From Casuarina equisetifolia (taxonomy: Eukaryota > Streptophyta > Magnoliopsida > Fagales > Casuarinaceae), in contig CM052359.1 in the NCBI GenBank assembly GCA_028551475.1, positions 26,723,583 through 26,787,582 on the forward strand: 64,000 bases of DNA, given 5' to 3'. The notes beneath the pieces are model-generated. The model saw nothing but the letters and a program-made list of their open reading frames with translations. It searched no databases and was not told where the DNA came from. Positions 11,967 through 27,854 of this stretch are shown piece by piece; positions within the stretch are counted from its first letter, which is position 1, and every line of letters begins with the position of its first letter. Made by a program: the position numbers and the translations under genes.

Positions 11967-12185
11967 ACTTTAAGTTAAACTTTTATGTTAAATAATGAAT
12001 GTTTTTACAATGAGCTAGTTCAAGTTAGTATAAAACTCAAAGTCCATTCAGCCAGTGACCAAGTGGCTTTGAATTTTCTAAAATGCAATCCTCAAGAGCT
12101 AATGATAATTAAAAAAAAAAAAAAAAGTAACTCGTTCTTTTCAACAATAGACATCAAAAACGTTGCTTTAATGGCTTCATGATCA
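11967..12185. mobile_element. ~220-bp insertion with internal A-tract inside the repeat
   Basis: The left flanking repeat runs directly from ACCATTTTTTCCATATTC into CTGCTTCTATC. The right copy is interrupted here by about 220 bp containing a 16-base A-run (12111-12126). It could be a small retroelement insertion or a deletion difference. No target-site duplication or internal promoter boxes were recognised. Confidence 0.35.
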
Positions 12186-12508
12186 AGAAGCCTCCTTCTA
12201 TCTTAGTTATGGTGTAAAGTGCATCAATCAAATCTACTCGTACTCTTGGAACGATGTGAGGTTCCTGTAATTCACTTTTATCCCAGTTAATTGATCATTT
12301 GAATTATACATTTTTCAAAGTTTTATACCATTCAAGTTCAATTTTGCATCGTTATTTTAAATAAAAAAATTGGCGGATTGTTTAATAATAAAAAAATTCT
12401 GCTTAAACTTACAGATTTATTTGGTATGTTCCTACTAAGTCTACAATTTTAATCTAAAGAAGTTAAGAACAGTAACATCCCCACTTATTCTGATTTTCAA
12501 CCACTTAC
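12186..12508. repeat. Right copy of the ~330-bp direct repeat flanking the PPR gene
   Basis: Counterpart of 8083-8420, same orientation, with small indels. Beyond 12508 (ACTTACTGAAAAA) the two copies diverge. About 300 bp of AT-rich spacer follows before the stop codon of cysteine synthase B. Confidence 0.75.
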
Positions 12509-12809
12509 TGAAAAATATGTTAATTTCACAGAGTTAAAAGCCAGCCAACATCAAATTTTTTAATAACAGCTAAAATAATTAATTTTCTCAGGATTAAAAC
12601 CGGATCACAGGTTTCCAATTCTTGACCATAGCAATTGAAATTACTAACAGATGCCTTTTACATGTATTTAAATGAGCAGATATATGTGTTTTATGAATCT
12701 TAACAATGAATAAAGATACAAAAGAATTTATTCAAAGCTATGTTACAAACGAATCATAGTGAAGTTTTCCCATGGCCTCAGATATCCAGACGGCAGTTCT
12801 TGAATACCA

Positions 12810-16246
<3,437 letters not shown>

Positions 16247-16263
16247 GTTATCTTTTCAGAAAA

Positions 16264-16607
16264 ACTGCAAGCAAATAAAAAAGAAAATGTGTTAAGTTAC
16301 AGAAACAGCTGAGGCATGTTTTAACAACCATTAAAACCATGCATCCATAACATAATCTCGGAAACCGAACCTGAATTTTCGATGCTTTTCAGAATCCTAG
16401 CAAAGATATTTCACTTACCCAACAGATGTTTTTCAGAATTCTAGAAATTGAACCAGAAATATTCCAGTAATGTGCAGAGTTCACGTCAACAACAAATGGG
16501 AGGGACCCAAAGAATTGAGGAACAGTAAAAGAGACGTCAAAAGTAGTCAATATTTGAAGTAGATTTTCCGATGAATGAGTAACTGCTAAAAGGCCTGAGC
16601 TTTATAG
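16264..16607 (-). promoter_or_regulatory. Upstream region of cysteine synthase B with TATA box
   Basis: On the reverse strand ACTATAAAGC (core 16601-16606) is a plausible TATA box, giving a start near 16572. A 5' UTR intron acceptor (GCTTGCAG) lies at 16265-16272, so the noncoding first exon should fall between them. The layout matches copies C and D. Confidence 0.4.
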
Positions 16608-16879
16608 TTTGGGCGAACGAGCTAATAAGATTTTGAAGTACAATGACTTGTACTACAAGACTAGTTACATACCCGCGTTTGAGTAATATTAATTTGACCG
16701 GTCATGAAACCCGCTTTAGTTGACTCGCCGCCTCTGCTTCCCGGCATTTCGCTTCGAACAACGGAGAAGAGCTCGCAGAAGGTATGTTCCAAATGCAGAG
16801 GTTGACTTCGGATTGTTGTCCAGAAGACTGGGAATTTTTAAATGTCAACAAACACGAGAAGAAGGATTTTGTATCATCT

Positions 16880-16942
16880 TTATGCAAACGTAATTGATGA
16901 TGTATCGGACTTATGCAAACGTAATCTGATGATGTATCGGAC
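16880..16942. repeat. Tandem duplication of a 31/32-bp unit
   Basis: TTATGCAAACGTAAT(C)TGATGATGTATCGGAC occurs twice in direct succession, differing by one inserted base. No gene recognised around it. Confidence 0.9.
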
Positions 16943-18610
16943 TTATGAGGGCTTGGGACATTGCTCGGCCCTACTGGATCTGTTCGCCATCCAGTTATGA
17001 ACTTTTGAAAAAGTGGTGGCATTCGGTGTAACTGGTTTCATAGTCAACTATCCAAGTTTGAATCATGAAAAAAAAAATCAAGGAATAACTATTAGCCTAA
17101 TTATTAGGCTTACCATAAAGTGAGTTTATATTAATATTTGATCTAATAAAGTGAGATATATGGATATAGTTTAAAAAATATGGATTGGCTGGTTTGGACT
17201 GTAGCTTACCAAATAGAACTATGATGAATGGGCATGTTTGGTAGCACATAAGGATTATGCTAGGTCTTATACTTTAGTTCAAATATTTATATGTACTATA
17301 TAAAATTAGAGTTACAAGTTTTTCATTTTGCAAAGTCATAATTTCTACGTTCTCTCATCGAACTAGTGCATTTCGTATAAGAATAAATTATTAACACTCA
17401 AATCAAAAGGTCTTTCCACGTTTGTAGATTTTTAATATAGACATAATATAATGCAAGAACAGTAACATTTATTTATTGTTTACATACTATTGTTTATTAC
17501 AATTGGCGTTTTAGATTTGACTATGCAAATCCTATTTGTCTCTTTGAGACTCGAAGTTTTTCTTAAAATAACCACTAGTAGGATACATACAAAGCAAGGT
17601 TATAGCCTTTTGACAAAATAGTCATGTCACAAATTACAATAAGATTCAATTTATAAAATTAAGATTTGTTAAAGTGGAAACATTTTCTTTAACATCTCAG
17701 TCTCTCCTTCGTCGGTATGACGGCCAAAGTAATCTTAAGGTTTTTTTCACATTATATCTACAAGAAAGATGAGAGAAGTCCTAGTCAATGATATTTAAGT
17801 TTTGCCCTTAAGATTCACGCCTGACACTATCAGCAATGGAATTTTCTGCACCAACTCACCTTTGACTAAATACTAGCCTTTTGGACTTATTGGCCATTTG
17901 TACGACCACAATGCCCACGAGGAGACCTTTCACAAAATGAGCTCATTTGATGTCCATTCTTGACATGGTCCTATGATGATATGTTATGATGAATGTTCTG
18001 TATCCTGTTTAGAACGAGATCGTGTATGAATGAATTCTCATGCAATTCAATACTGATGAAATGAATTGGAAAGGTTAAAAACATTGGCGCATGGATTGGT
18101 ATAACTTTCAAGAGTAGGGCTTATTCTTTAAAAATATTTTTCAGACTCATTGAGAGTTACAAATATTATAATTTCGTCATTATCATATGATAAATTGTAT
18201 CACTAAAATCAATGACTTTGACTTGATCCTCCACACAAAATTCATACCCCGGACCACAATTACCCATCCATGTAACGGTAAATTGTCTGCTTATTTGACT
18301 GTTTACCGGCTCTAGAATGGAAGCAACATAGAATTAAAGAACAAAGTAATCGACGACAATGATCATGTGAGTTCAAGAAAAGTATGAAAGCAGTAATGAT
18401 TCAAATGCCAAGCAATTCTGAATAGTGAAACCGTTTAGACTTCAGCCATTTCTGTAAAATTGGGCATCTCAAATGAACTTTCAGGCCACGTTTAGACGTT
18501 GGTTCTAGTTTAAGGTTCTGCACGTACTGCATAATAATTAGAACTCATAATTTCAGGAATACAGAGAGTGCAACGGAGATGAAGACAGTTTTCTGATATT
18601 CCGTAAGACC
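16943..18610. other. Intergenic region between cysteine synthases B and C
   Basis: AT-rich, with only short unrecognised open frames. I see no transposon coding remnant, tRNA or obvious repeat. The right end must hold the 3' UTR of copy C. Confidence 0.5.
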
Positions 18611-21600
18611 TCAGTCAAAAGTCATGTTTTCTGCTTCATGCCTAATGGAATCAAAAAGCGGAGAAGACAGGTAACGCTCACCAGAGCTGGGGAAAACCAC
18701 CTGCAGGGCAACAAAAAATGAATCGAAAGATTAATAAGACTGGATTCTGCATATGCAGAAAAGTAAACAGTAAGCCATCTGTGCACTCGACATGAACTCT
18801 GTCTAGGCATGGCACCACCCAAGCAAAAATGACCCAAGGTGGCAACAAGATCAGGTTTAGCTCTGGCAAAACAATAATTCACACTCAGACCTGAGTTAAG
18901 TGGACCATATGCATCTCTACATATAAGAATCCTGGTTGCTTAAACAAGTCTGATACTGCTCACAGGAACAACATTAAAGTACTAGGACTTTGGCAGCAAG
19001 CCAAACTATTCTGAAGCTTTTTCTAGATGTAACTTTATCTCATATTGGACTTAAAGCATTGGGAGATGCAGTTTTTCCTTAATACTTTCAGTTGAATTCA
19101 TATGAGCAAACCGAGACCCCATTCCTTGGAGAAATAACTTTGAGCTGCGGATCCACATTGCCTCACCAATTGCGACACACAAGATCATTTAGAACATGGC
19201 CCACTGAACCATTCACCATAATCCTTTACTAACCATTCAACGAGCATCCTGCGTATGCATACTTGAACTTCTAGACTTTTTTTTTGCACTTTGTATGAGG
19301 GTAGCTTAACTGTTTTCAAACTCAAACCAAGTGGTAGGATGAAGCCCATGCACTTGCGTTGAGCTTGATGAAATGTCAACAGAAGGAAAATGCAATGTGA
19401 TATTTGAGGCACTGATGAATATGTGTGGGATCTACAGAACAAGTCAAAACATACATGTAGGCCGATTCTCATTCAGGAAAGTCAAATTCAGGGAAATCCA
19501 GAGGCAAAGGTTCTACTAGAGTTTGGAAGGTGTACGAGGGCTGAAGATTGGAATATGTGGATTACTTACTCCTCATGTACGCCATGAGTTTTATGTTAAG
19601 ATCAGCACCTATAAATTACTGATGATTGAAAGCTTGAGGAAATGGTAGACGTGACAAAAAGTTTAATCACCATTCATACTTTCCCTGAGTCTTCTGAAGA
19701 TCCTTTAGGTGAGTTCTGTGTACACATGCTTGCATACGTGAGTTTCCCCTTCATTCTACTACCATATATATACGTGTCTGTGTGAATGTGATATATGACG
19801 TGGAAGCAAATGTCCAGTTGAAACTATCATGGTAGCATGTGAAAAAACAGAAAAGCTAGAAGGGCAAAAGCAAATTAATTATCCACTTGCGGATACTGGT
19901 AATGTTCAAGACATGTTATTATTCTGCATAAAAAGTGAATGATGGTGTACACACGCAAGCAGGTATGGCATGCCTACTGCAAAGGGCTAGAGAATGAAAT
20001 GAGGAGATAAATATAAAACATAAAATAAGCACTCTGTATGGCATGCAGAGAATTGTCCGAAAGATATGCACAGGAATTCTGATACAAAGTTTGAACTGAA
20101 TCAAAACTAAAGAACAGTTTTATAGAGCAAATAATGTAAGTAAATAAAGTTCTAAAGCAATATGAGAAAAGAAACTAGACTTACAACAATGAGTTTTCCA
20201 GCATTTTCAGGCCTCTTTCCCAACTTCAGAGCAGCAGCTGCGGCAGCACCAGATGAGATTCCCACCTGCAAAAAGTAATGTCTAACATTTAGCATAGAAA
20301 TACAATATTATAAATAAGTGCAATGGAAAAAATCACAAAATTCTTGTTAATCAAACGATGTAAAAAAGCTTCTCGAGAACCCCTACAGCTGATCTAAGTA
20401 ACTACTATACCAGCAAGCCTTCTTTCAAGGCAACCAGCTTAGCAGTTTCAATAGCTTCCTCACTTGAAATCTGAAAGGCCACCAAAAATTAGGATTCAGA
20501 AATGGGAATTTTTGCTTTTGCAGTAGGAGCAAGCAGAGATCAGACTCTAGATACTTCCTTGCAAACAAATGAGCAGGCACGTGCATTAAATTATTAGAAG
20601 TTTTGACAGTATAATCTGTGTAATCTTGTAAAACTAGCACTGGCTCGTGTAACTATCACAGAGATTTCAACTTTTGTTTTAACGGGTGATTTTTCCCTTT
20701 CTTTTTGATCTGTAATAGGTAAACAGTTGTTCAAAGCCTGAAAATTCCAAGAATATAAAATATCCAATTGTCCCAGGACCCAAAGATATGATCAATAATA
20801 GTATGAGCAAATAATATATGTTCCAAAAAGTTACTTTCATTGAATACCCAAATATTAAAACTATGCAGATATTCATCTCAGAAGTATCAATCCAAAAATT
20901 GATTAAGAGGATGACCCATTTGACTGGAGCATCCATGTCTTGCTTAATATACACAAACAAACAAGGGCAAAGGTCCTGCAGATTTTTTTCCCCCTTGTTT
21001 TGATTATTTCAAGATTGGCAAGAAAACATTTTTTGGACCTACAATTCTTCCATATATCTTTTTTAGGACATATTTCATAAAGCAGCCAGAAAGACTCTAC
21101 TCTGTAGGTTAAACTCCTTCAAACTAAAAAGAAATTGACACTCGGGGAAACCCCACAGCAAATCAGGTTCATTTGCAGGAGATGTAACTCCAAGAAAGTA
21201 CAAGTTCAATGAACTCAACATCCGGATTAAACCAACTAAATCATGAAAAAGACAACTTTTTTAAGACTGATAACTAAGAAATCCTTCTTAGGTTAATTAC
21301 TTAAAGTCCTGGAGTTTGGTAATATGCCTTTCATATCCAAAAGCCACTCATATTCTTTATATTATCAATGTCAAGTTCTAACTTCTAATGAATGAGTTAA
21401 GACTGGTACTTGCATTTTACACCTATAATGTGTTCTAATCATGCTTGTACTTTGCGCTTGAAATACGACCCTAAGAATGAAACCATAGGACCAAGCACAT
21501 CATTTTACAAATCAAATAATAGTGAACGACAATAAATGGTTTACAGTCTCACTTGAATAACTTCATCAAGCACATTGATATCCAGAACTGCAGGAACAAT

Positions 21601-24303
21601 ACCAGCACCTATTCCCTGGATCAAATGCATGCCTTTACATGTACAAGCATGCGAATGCATAGTTAGAGAACTGTCACTTGAAAATCAAAGCACACTAAAA
21701 CAGTCTTATTGTTTTAGCTAAATCAAGAATAAAGAGACAATTTTAAACACTTATGCCCAACAAACTTCCACAATGGATTTATCTATTTAAACATTTAGCA
21801 ACTGACTAAGGACACATGAGGACCAAGGTCCTCTGCCCAAGATGCTCATTTGGACACTTAGTTGATTCCCTACCCTGAGTCTACACAGATTAATCACCCT
21901 TGAATTAGTTGTCCCAACAGCATATGGATTACAACTGAACACAACACTTTCAGAGACATTCTTTGCTAGGTGCCACTTCACTCATTGGTTGCACAAAATG
22001 CGGCAAAGCATACAGTGCATTCGGGTTTGCTTCTTCCTCACAAACTGCAAATGCCATATTTCTTCCAGCTTCCAGGTCAACATAATTGATCCAGTTTTCG
22101 TGTAAAGCTTGGGCATACACGTGGGTACCCACTTAACAGTTGAATTTGGGTTCAACTGTGACAAATAACACAAAACAATAACAAGAGAACAGTAGAATGG
22201 CCATCGTTCCCTCAATGCAAGGTATGCCCATGAGTGGAGATAACTAAAACCTACTAACCACAGATGGAGTACAAAACTATAGTGGTATAACCACTAAACC
22301 AAAAACTCAATACATTCAAACCTCACTCTGTAATTCAAGTAGTATAAATATAAAGCCATCAGTGGACCTTGATTGTGTTACTACAATAATACACTTGTAC
22401 CAAAACAACAGAAACCTGCAAAATGTGCTACCAATTGGTAACTCTTTAAGACTTGTCAATCCACAAAAAGCATGTATAGAGTCACGACAGTGTGAAGGCT
22501 TTCACATCACTCTCTCCAATTGTAATTCTTGGAAATGGAATTTATACTAGTGAAACTAGAAAATATGGTTGCTTAGACAGTTAGTTCAGTGGTGAGTTAG
22601 CGGAGGCTCCAACCGTGAGGTCTAGAGTTCAACACCCTATGTGCATGTGTTGTAATATTAAAAAAAAAAAACTAGCAAATATGTCATTTTTCTCATGTAC
22701 CAATATGACACTAAATTTTTATCGTCCACAAAAAGTAACAGGACCAAGAAAAATTTGAAATTCCAGCATGTTCAAAATATTAACTGACCATGCTGTCCTC
22801 CACTCAATACAGCACTTTCAACTGGTTCTACCCCATACACCTACATATAAGCAAAAGAAAATATCCATTAGTATGAATAACAGGATTTTTCAATAAAACA
22901 GACAAACTTAGTCATGTGCACATAAGTTAACCTTGATCTTTGGGTTTTTCTCTTTAAGGAACTTTCCTGTACCAGTTGCAGTACCCCCAGTCCCTATCCC
23001 AGAAACCAGGGCATCAACTTTCCCTCCTGAATCTCTCCATATCTCAGGGCCAGTGGTTTCATAATGTACCTGCATAAAGAGAAAAGAAAAGAAGAAAAAA
23101 AAATAAGACAAAGTTTTAACTCTGTGAGAAAATTTCTCAAGATATCTGGAGTAAAGAATACCTTTGGATTGGCAAGATTTTCAAATTGCTGAAGCATATA
23201 ACTATTTGGTATTTCACTAAGCAGCTCGATAGCCTTCCCAAGATTCCCACTCAGGCCCTTAACAGGATCCGTAATATACAACTCAGCTCCAAAAGCCCGG
23301 GGCACGATTCTTCTCTCTATACTCATTGAAGCTGGCATGGTAAGGATAAGTTTGTAACCCATGATCGCTGCAACCCATGCCAACCCAATTCCAGTGTTTC
23401 CACTAGTAGGCTCAATGAGGACAGTCTTTCACCGTCATGAAAAAAGATCCAGAATCAAGTGAAAATTGTTGGTTCAATGTTCCACAGTTTGGATTGCATG
23501 TTTAGCAATATGTGTTATATAACTGACATATACTTACAAAAAAGGGAAAAGTACAAAGTAAAAAAAGAAAAGAAAATTATAATCATCAATAAACAGAAAC
23601 AAGATTCAATGAGAAGTTCATCAAGTCTCACTTTTAAGTCACGATGAGATTAATAGCCTTACGGACCCTAACAATATATCTTTGATATTCTAATGGAATT
23701 TGTGCAACTGCCAGAAGCCCCAGAGCTACCATTATAAGCATGGCGACAGAAGTAGTCAGCAGTGAAATTCAGTTCTTCTATGAACAAGAGAGTCAAGTTT
23801 CAAGGTTCCTAGTCTATATGACAAGCCTAAGGAAATATGATTTTAGACACGGCAAAAATTTTCATTTGCTAACCTTGCCTCTCGTAATTAGACCTTTATC
23901 CTCTGCATCTTTGATCATGCTGTAAGCAATCCTGCATTCCACAAATTAAATCGAAAACTGTAAATCTCAACTAAAGATAATAAAAAAAATCTTCTCTTTG
24001 CTGGATCATTCCAATAATAAGAAAAATATGATCAATCTCAGAAATGAAAAGACAATTAAAAGTTTAAATGCCTGTCTTTAACACTACAGCAGGGTTCCAT
24101 CATCTCAAGCTTGGCAGCAATTCTGGCTACGCAACCATCCACGATACGGTTGAGATATACCATTGGAGTATTGCCAATTAACTTGACAAACAGAAAAGTC
24201 ATCAGAAAAATTGAAAATATAAGGGTAAAAGCAACATGAAAGACATTAGTTCTCAAAATAATACCTCGGTAACATCTTTCTTGATTCTGCAGTTGTCTTC
24301 CAT
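18611..24303 (-). CDS. OASTL: Cysteine synthase copy C (CYSD-like O-acetylserine(thiol)lyase)
   Basis: Ten exons on the reverse strand: 24303-24265, 24181-24072, 23931-23874, 23425-23162, 23069-22932, 22840-22789, 21632-21553, 20470-20411, 20265-20185, 18700-18611. They encode 323 residues with no break. The enzyme makes cysteine from O-acetylserine and sulfide with PLP. Present are CSVKDR with the PLP lysine (about K48), TSGNTGIG (76-83), the phosphate loop GTGGT (about 183-187), SSGAAAAAA and PSSGERY. N-terminal [13 protein letters not shown] and the G(Q/K)(H/P)[10 protein letters not shown] block place it with CYSD1/CYSD2-type cytosolic isoforms. Some of these have both cysteine synthase and cyanoalanine synthase activity. 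Oddities: [10 protein letters not shown] for [10 protein letters not shown] and GLITRGK for GLITPGK. Intron 2 has a GC donor (GACAG|GCATTT). Introns are long; intron 9 is 1.5 kb and intron 6 carries a SINE. Confidence 0.93.
22570..22671 (+). mobile_element. tRNA-derived SINE in intron 6 of cysteine synthase C
   Basis: TAGTTCAGTGG (22582-22592) matches the pol III box A consensus TRGYNNARNGG at all positions. AGTTCAACACC (22626-22636) matches box B GGTTCRANNCC at 10 of 11. The element ends in an 11-base A-tract (22661-22671). This order and a length of about 100 bp fit a short plant SINE, inserted opposite to the direction of the host gene. I did not identify a clean target-site duplication. 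Confidence 0.65.
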
Positions 24304-24320
24304 TTTATGTTCTCAGTTAA

Positions 24321-25655
24321 ACTGCAAGCTGAAGCAGAAAAGTGCTAAAAAATGAAAAACAATTTTGAAGACATAACTTGCTGTCTAATACAACAACTGC
24401 AAAAACTACTAAGAGCACAGTTATTCTAGCATGAAATAAATATCTCGCATTTCATTTTCACATGACAAAACTTATTCTTACCATTTCTATAAGTAAAATT
24501 TAGAGAACAAGTCAAAACTTTATGTCTGGTTTCATTATCAAATGGGAAGCTATGAACTGTGTATAGAAATAGTGAGAGGATGTTCTGCGAAACCAATCTG
24601 CAATACCAAACATTGTAAGAACTGAAAAGATAGTACCTCAAGGTACTAGGAAAGCAAAAAAACACAACAGAATTGCTAAGATCTTTTTCAGCAGATTGCA
24701 TGTTTCAAGAGGGAAAGAAGAAGAAGCGAAGAAGTAACAAAAATCACCACTCAAACGGTACATTGTTAGTAACCAATACGTTTGATAGAGTTAACATTAA
24801 ACAGAGTAGAAAGCAGAGCGATCGCTAAGAAATTTCAAGCAAGAACCTAGTAATGGAAATAGCCAAAGATGCAAATTTCTTCACACGAATTACCAGATGT
24901 CGGGCAAACGAGCACAAAAGCAATAAGTAACCAGTGCGCAAAGAAAGGAATGGCCAAAAATGAGAGTAGCCAATATTTGAGAAGATGAAAAATGATCAGA
25001 GTTTCCTACTGAATAAGCAAATGCCAGATAGCCTTCATCTAAGAAATCAAGAACAAAACTAATTAAAGATGAACAGAAAACACAGACAGAGCTAGGAACT
25101 TTAAGTATGTGCCAGAAAAAGAGTACAAGAATGTGGAGTTTTGGAAGTATCACGAGACTCAAAATCTGATTGCCTCACCATCAAAGGCCAGCGAATATCA
25201 ACAGACAGTAGCCAGTAGACATGAATGGTGAAAAGAGTCCAATAATGCAGAACTCGACAGAGAATCGAAAAAGCTCCAGAATTTATGCCTTAATCTCAAC
25301 AACCAGCAACAGACAAAGCAACAACAATATTGAGAAGGAAAAATAAGAAGGCCTACTAATTAAAATAAAAAACCAAAACCTTCCATATGAAGTAGTGCTT
25401 ATTATCAAATACCTAGAAGGAAGAACACTGAGGAAATTTAGTAGCACCCCAAAGTAGAAACAATCCAACAATCGAAACTCATTGAACAGAATCCACAACT
25501 GCTTATAAGTTGGTAATCGATGGAAATACATAAGAGCTATTAAAAAATAGAGAAATGAACTTGAATTATATCCTGGAGAAAAACCTTGTCCTTGCAGATG
25601 GTTGGAGTAGTTGCACTAAATCTTATCTCGTCTCGTTCTGCTGTTTATATACCAT
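24321..25655 (-). promoter_or_regulatory. 5' UTR, leader intron and TATA box of cysteine synthase C
   Basis: The reverse strand has TATATAAA at 25644-25651 (within GGTATATAAACAG), a predicted start near 25615 and a short noncoding exon to 25585 ending GACAAG|GTTTTT. An intron then runs to the acceptor GCTTGCAG at 24322-24329, eighteen bases before the ATG. The leader intron would be about 1.26 kb. Transcript data would be needed to confirm it. Confidence 0.5.
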
Positions 25656-25659
25656 ATTA

Positions 25660-27370
25660 CACGAAGTTGGTCGTCAATGCAAGGGTCGGATCGCTGGAGT
25701 TGGAAAGTAGGACTTTGAGTCAACGTTCCTGTATTTTCTTTTTTCCATTTTCAATGACACTGCCATAAGGCAACGACCTTGTCTTCAAACTGCAGTGAGC
25801 TAATCATCCCCGCTTGTTTTCTACATTAGAATAGTAAGCTTTGAGATAACCGGGGCTTCGTGGTTCCTCACTGTTGGCTCCTCAAGCTAGTTGCAGGTGA
25901 TTAGTTATCTTTTTCCTTCTCCTTCTCTCCTTCTTTCCGTTTTAACAAATGGCTACCTGCTTGTTCATATTTATCATTTTATAACTTCAATAGCGTGTCT
26001 AATAGGCATCTAGAGAACAAAATTTAATTTTTTTGGATGAAATAATTTTACAGTATAGATATCTCTTGCATTGCTAAATAATTCATTGAAATTTAAGCTT
26101 AATTTTCTGCTCCTTCATTCATAAATAAAGATTCTCATGAAAAATATTGTTTACACTTGTCCATTTACTCTTGAATAAAGATTCTTGCGAAAAATATTGA
26201 TTAATGCTTAGAAGGATATGAGAAATATCAATTTTAAAAATAATTTGTAAAAAGATAAGTTAGTTTTAAATTAAATACAAGTTGTTATTTATAAAATATA
26301 ACAAATAATTACTCGAACTTATCGTCATCTTGATACTTAAGATTCTTTTTTCCCACGAAATGCATGAATCATAGAGTATTTGGAAGGTTCAAATTTGCTT
26401 CATACACTATGTAGTCAAACTTATACATGAGAAAATAGTGACATGATTACCAAAGAGATTGGTTGTTGGTGTCTAAATACATTGTCACATATCTTTTCAT
26501 TACAGAATTTTTTCAAAGTATCACATGATTTTACCTTTCAAGTTGAAAAGGTTTTGGAAGTAAATCATGTTAACTAAATTGTGTGAGTTATTGAATAATA
26601 AATGGTGTTTTGCATAGATTTGTGATTCAAATATATTGTTAAGAATAAGTTTTCTTGCAAAATTTGTAGTTTATGTGATATTAGATCAACTTAAGTAACA
26701 ATTATTGTCTAAATTTTGTACAAATTTATGCATTTAAAAAAAAAAGTAGACATAAGAATCAATGATTCTAGTAGGAAAAAAACAGAAAATGCAAAAGGAA
26801 AAAAAAAAGATTTACGTTCCAAGAAATTGTGATTACATAACATGGACTAGGAGGATAAATTCATGGCTAAATTTTTAGAATTGAAAATAGATAAATATTC
26901 AAAAATTGATTTCTTTTTAGAGAATTATAGAATGAACAAATAAAAAATAAATAAAAAAGGTTCAATCAATGGTTAGGTGTAATATATTTGATTGGCTACT
27001 ATAGTCGAGATGAATACACTAATGCTAAATCCTAAAAAGATTTTCTATATATCCTTTAGCATCTAATTGGATTTCTTATATTAATTCCACATTAAAAACG
27101 CTACATAAAAATAGAGACATTATATATTAATGATTTATATATTTTAATCAAGCTCAATGAACTCAAGTAATACTTGCACACAAGTTTGGAATATAAACCT
27201 AAACCCGGGAGTTGAATTTATACTATTCAATGTTTAAGACTCTTAATTGGCAAGTCCACCCGATTAGAAATTTGAATTCTCTCCTCCTTTATGTGCGTGA
27301 CTAGTAAGAAAAGAAAAGAAAAGAAAAGAAAAAAAATCCCCCCTGTTCTTGAATTTGGTATATACCCTCT
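25660..27370. other. AT-rich intergenic region, no gene seen
   Basis: Lies between the promoter of cysteine synthase C and the U1 snRNA locus. Very AT-rich with A-runs and a (GAAAA)n tract at about 27305-27333. No coding or RNA gene recognised. Confidence 0.5.
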
Positions 27371-27778
27371 AAAATGCAGATCCTAACCTCACTTGGGATG
27401 CGATTCAGGTGCCACACCGGCTGCAAAGGCGGCTCGAGCAGAACCGGCACAAAATACTTAACAGCAGTTTTCGTGCTGTTACTCCCATTTGAGGTTTGGA
27501 AAAGCCCTTTTTTTATTTTTATTTTAATCCTTGGTTACTGTGCTCAAAATCTCACTAAAGAGGCCGGCACCTTATGGTCATAGTGGAACTTCGTAGGCTA
27601 GACCTAGGCGGCAAGAATTGCTGTTGTCACTGGCAAAATATAACTAGGCGGGGACCCCTTTCGTATGTTGGCGACCAGTACGCAGCGCCAGAGTTGGGTG
27701 AGGTTCCGTGGCTGGTTTGTGTGGAGGCGTACTAAAGCTCCCCCTGTTTTGGCAATTTCAGGTCGAAACTCCGCTTCT
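27371..27778. other. GC-richer block upstream of U1 gene 1, with hairpin
   Basis: A sharp switch to higher GC after 1.7 kb of AT-rich DNA. It includes a perfect 8-bp hairpin TAACAGCA / TGCTGTTA with a 7-base loop (about 27460-27482). Not recognised as a known gene. It may be part of a duplicated snRNA unit or a decayed transposon. Confidence 0.4.
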
Positions 27779-27828
27779 GTCCCACATTGGATGAGGCAGA
27801 GAAAGGGAGGTGGGTTGGATTGTATAAG
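27779..27828 (+). promoter_or_regulatory. Plant snRNA promoter of U1 gene 1: USE and TATA
   Basis: GTCCCACATTG (27779-27789) differs at one position from the plant upstream sequence element RTCCCACATCG. TATAAG starts at 27823, 33 bp after the USE, the four-helical-turn spacing known for pol II-transcribed plant snRNA genes. The predicted RNA start at 27855 is 32 bp past the TATA start. Confidence 0.85.
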
Positions 27829-27854
27829 TGAAAAGCATTTTCGTTACTTCATTT

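Noticed and set aside
16702..17022. 106-codon minus-strand frame upstream of cysteine synthase B
   Set aside because: Contains a recent tandem duplication and no recognised domain. Probably noncoding.
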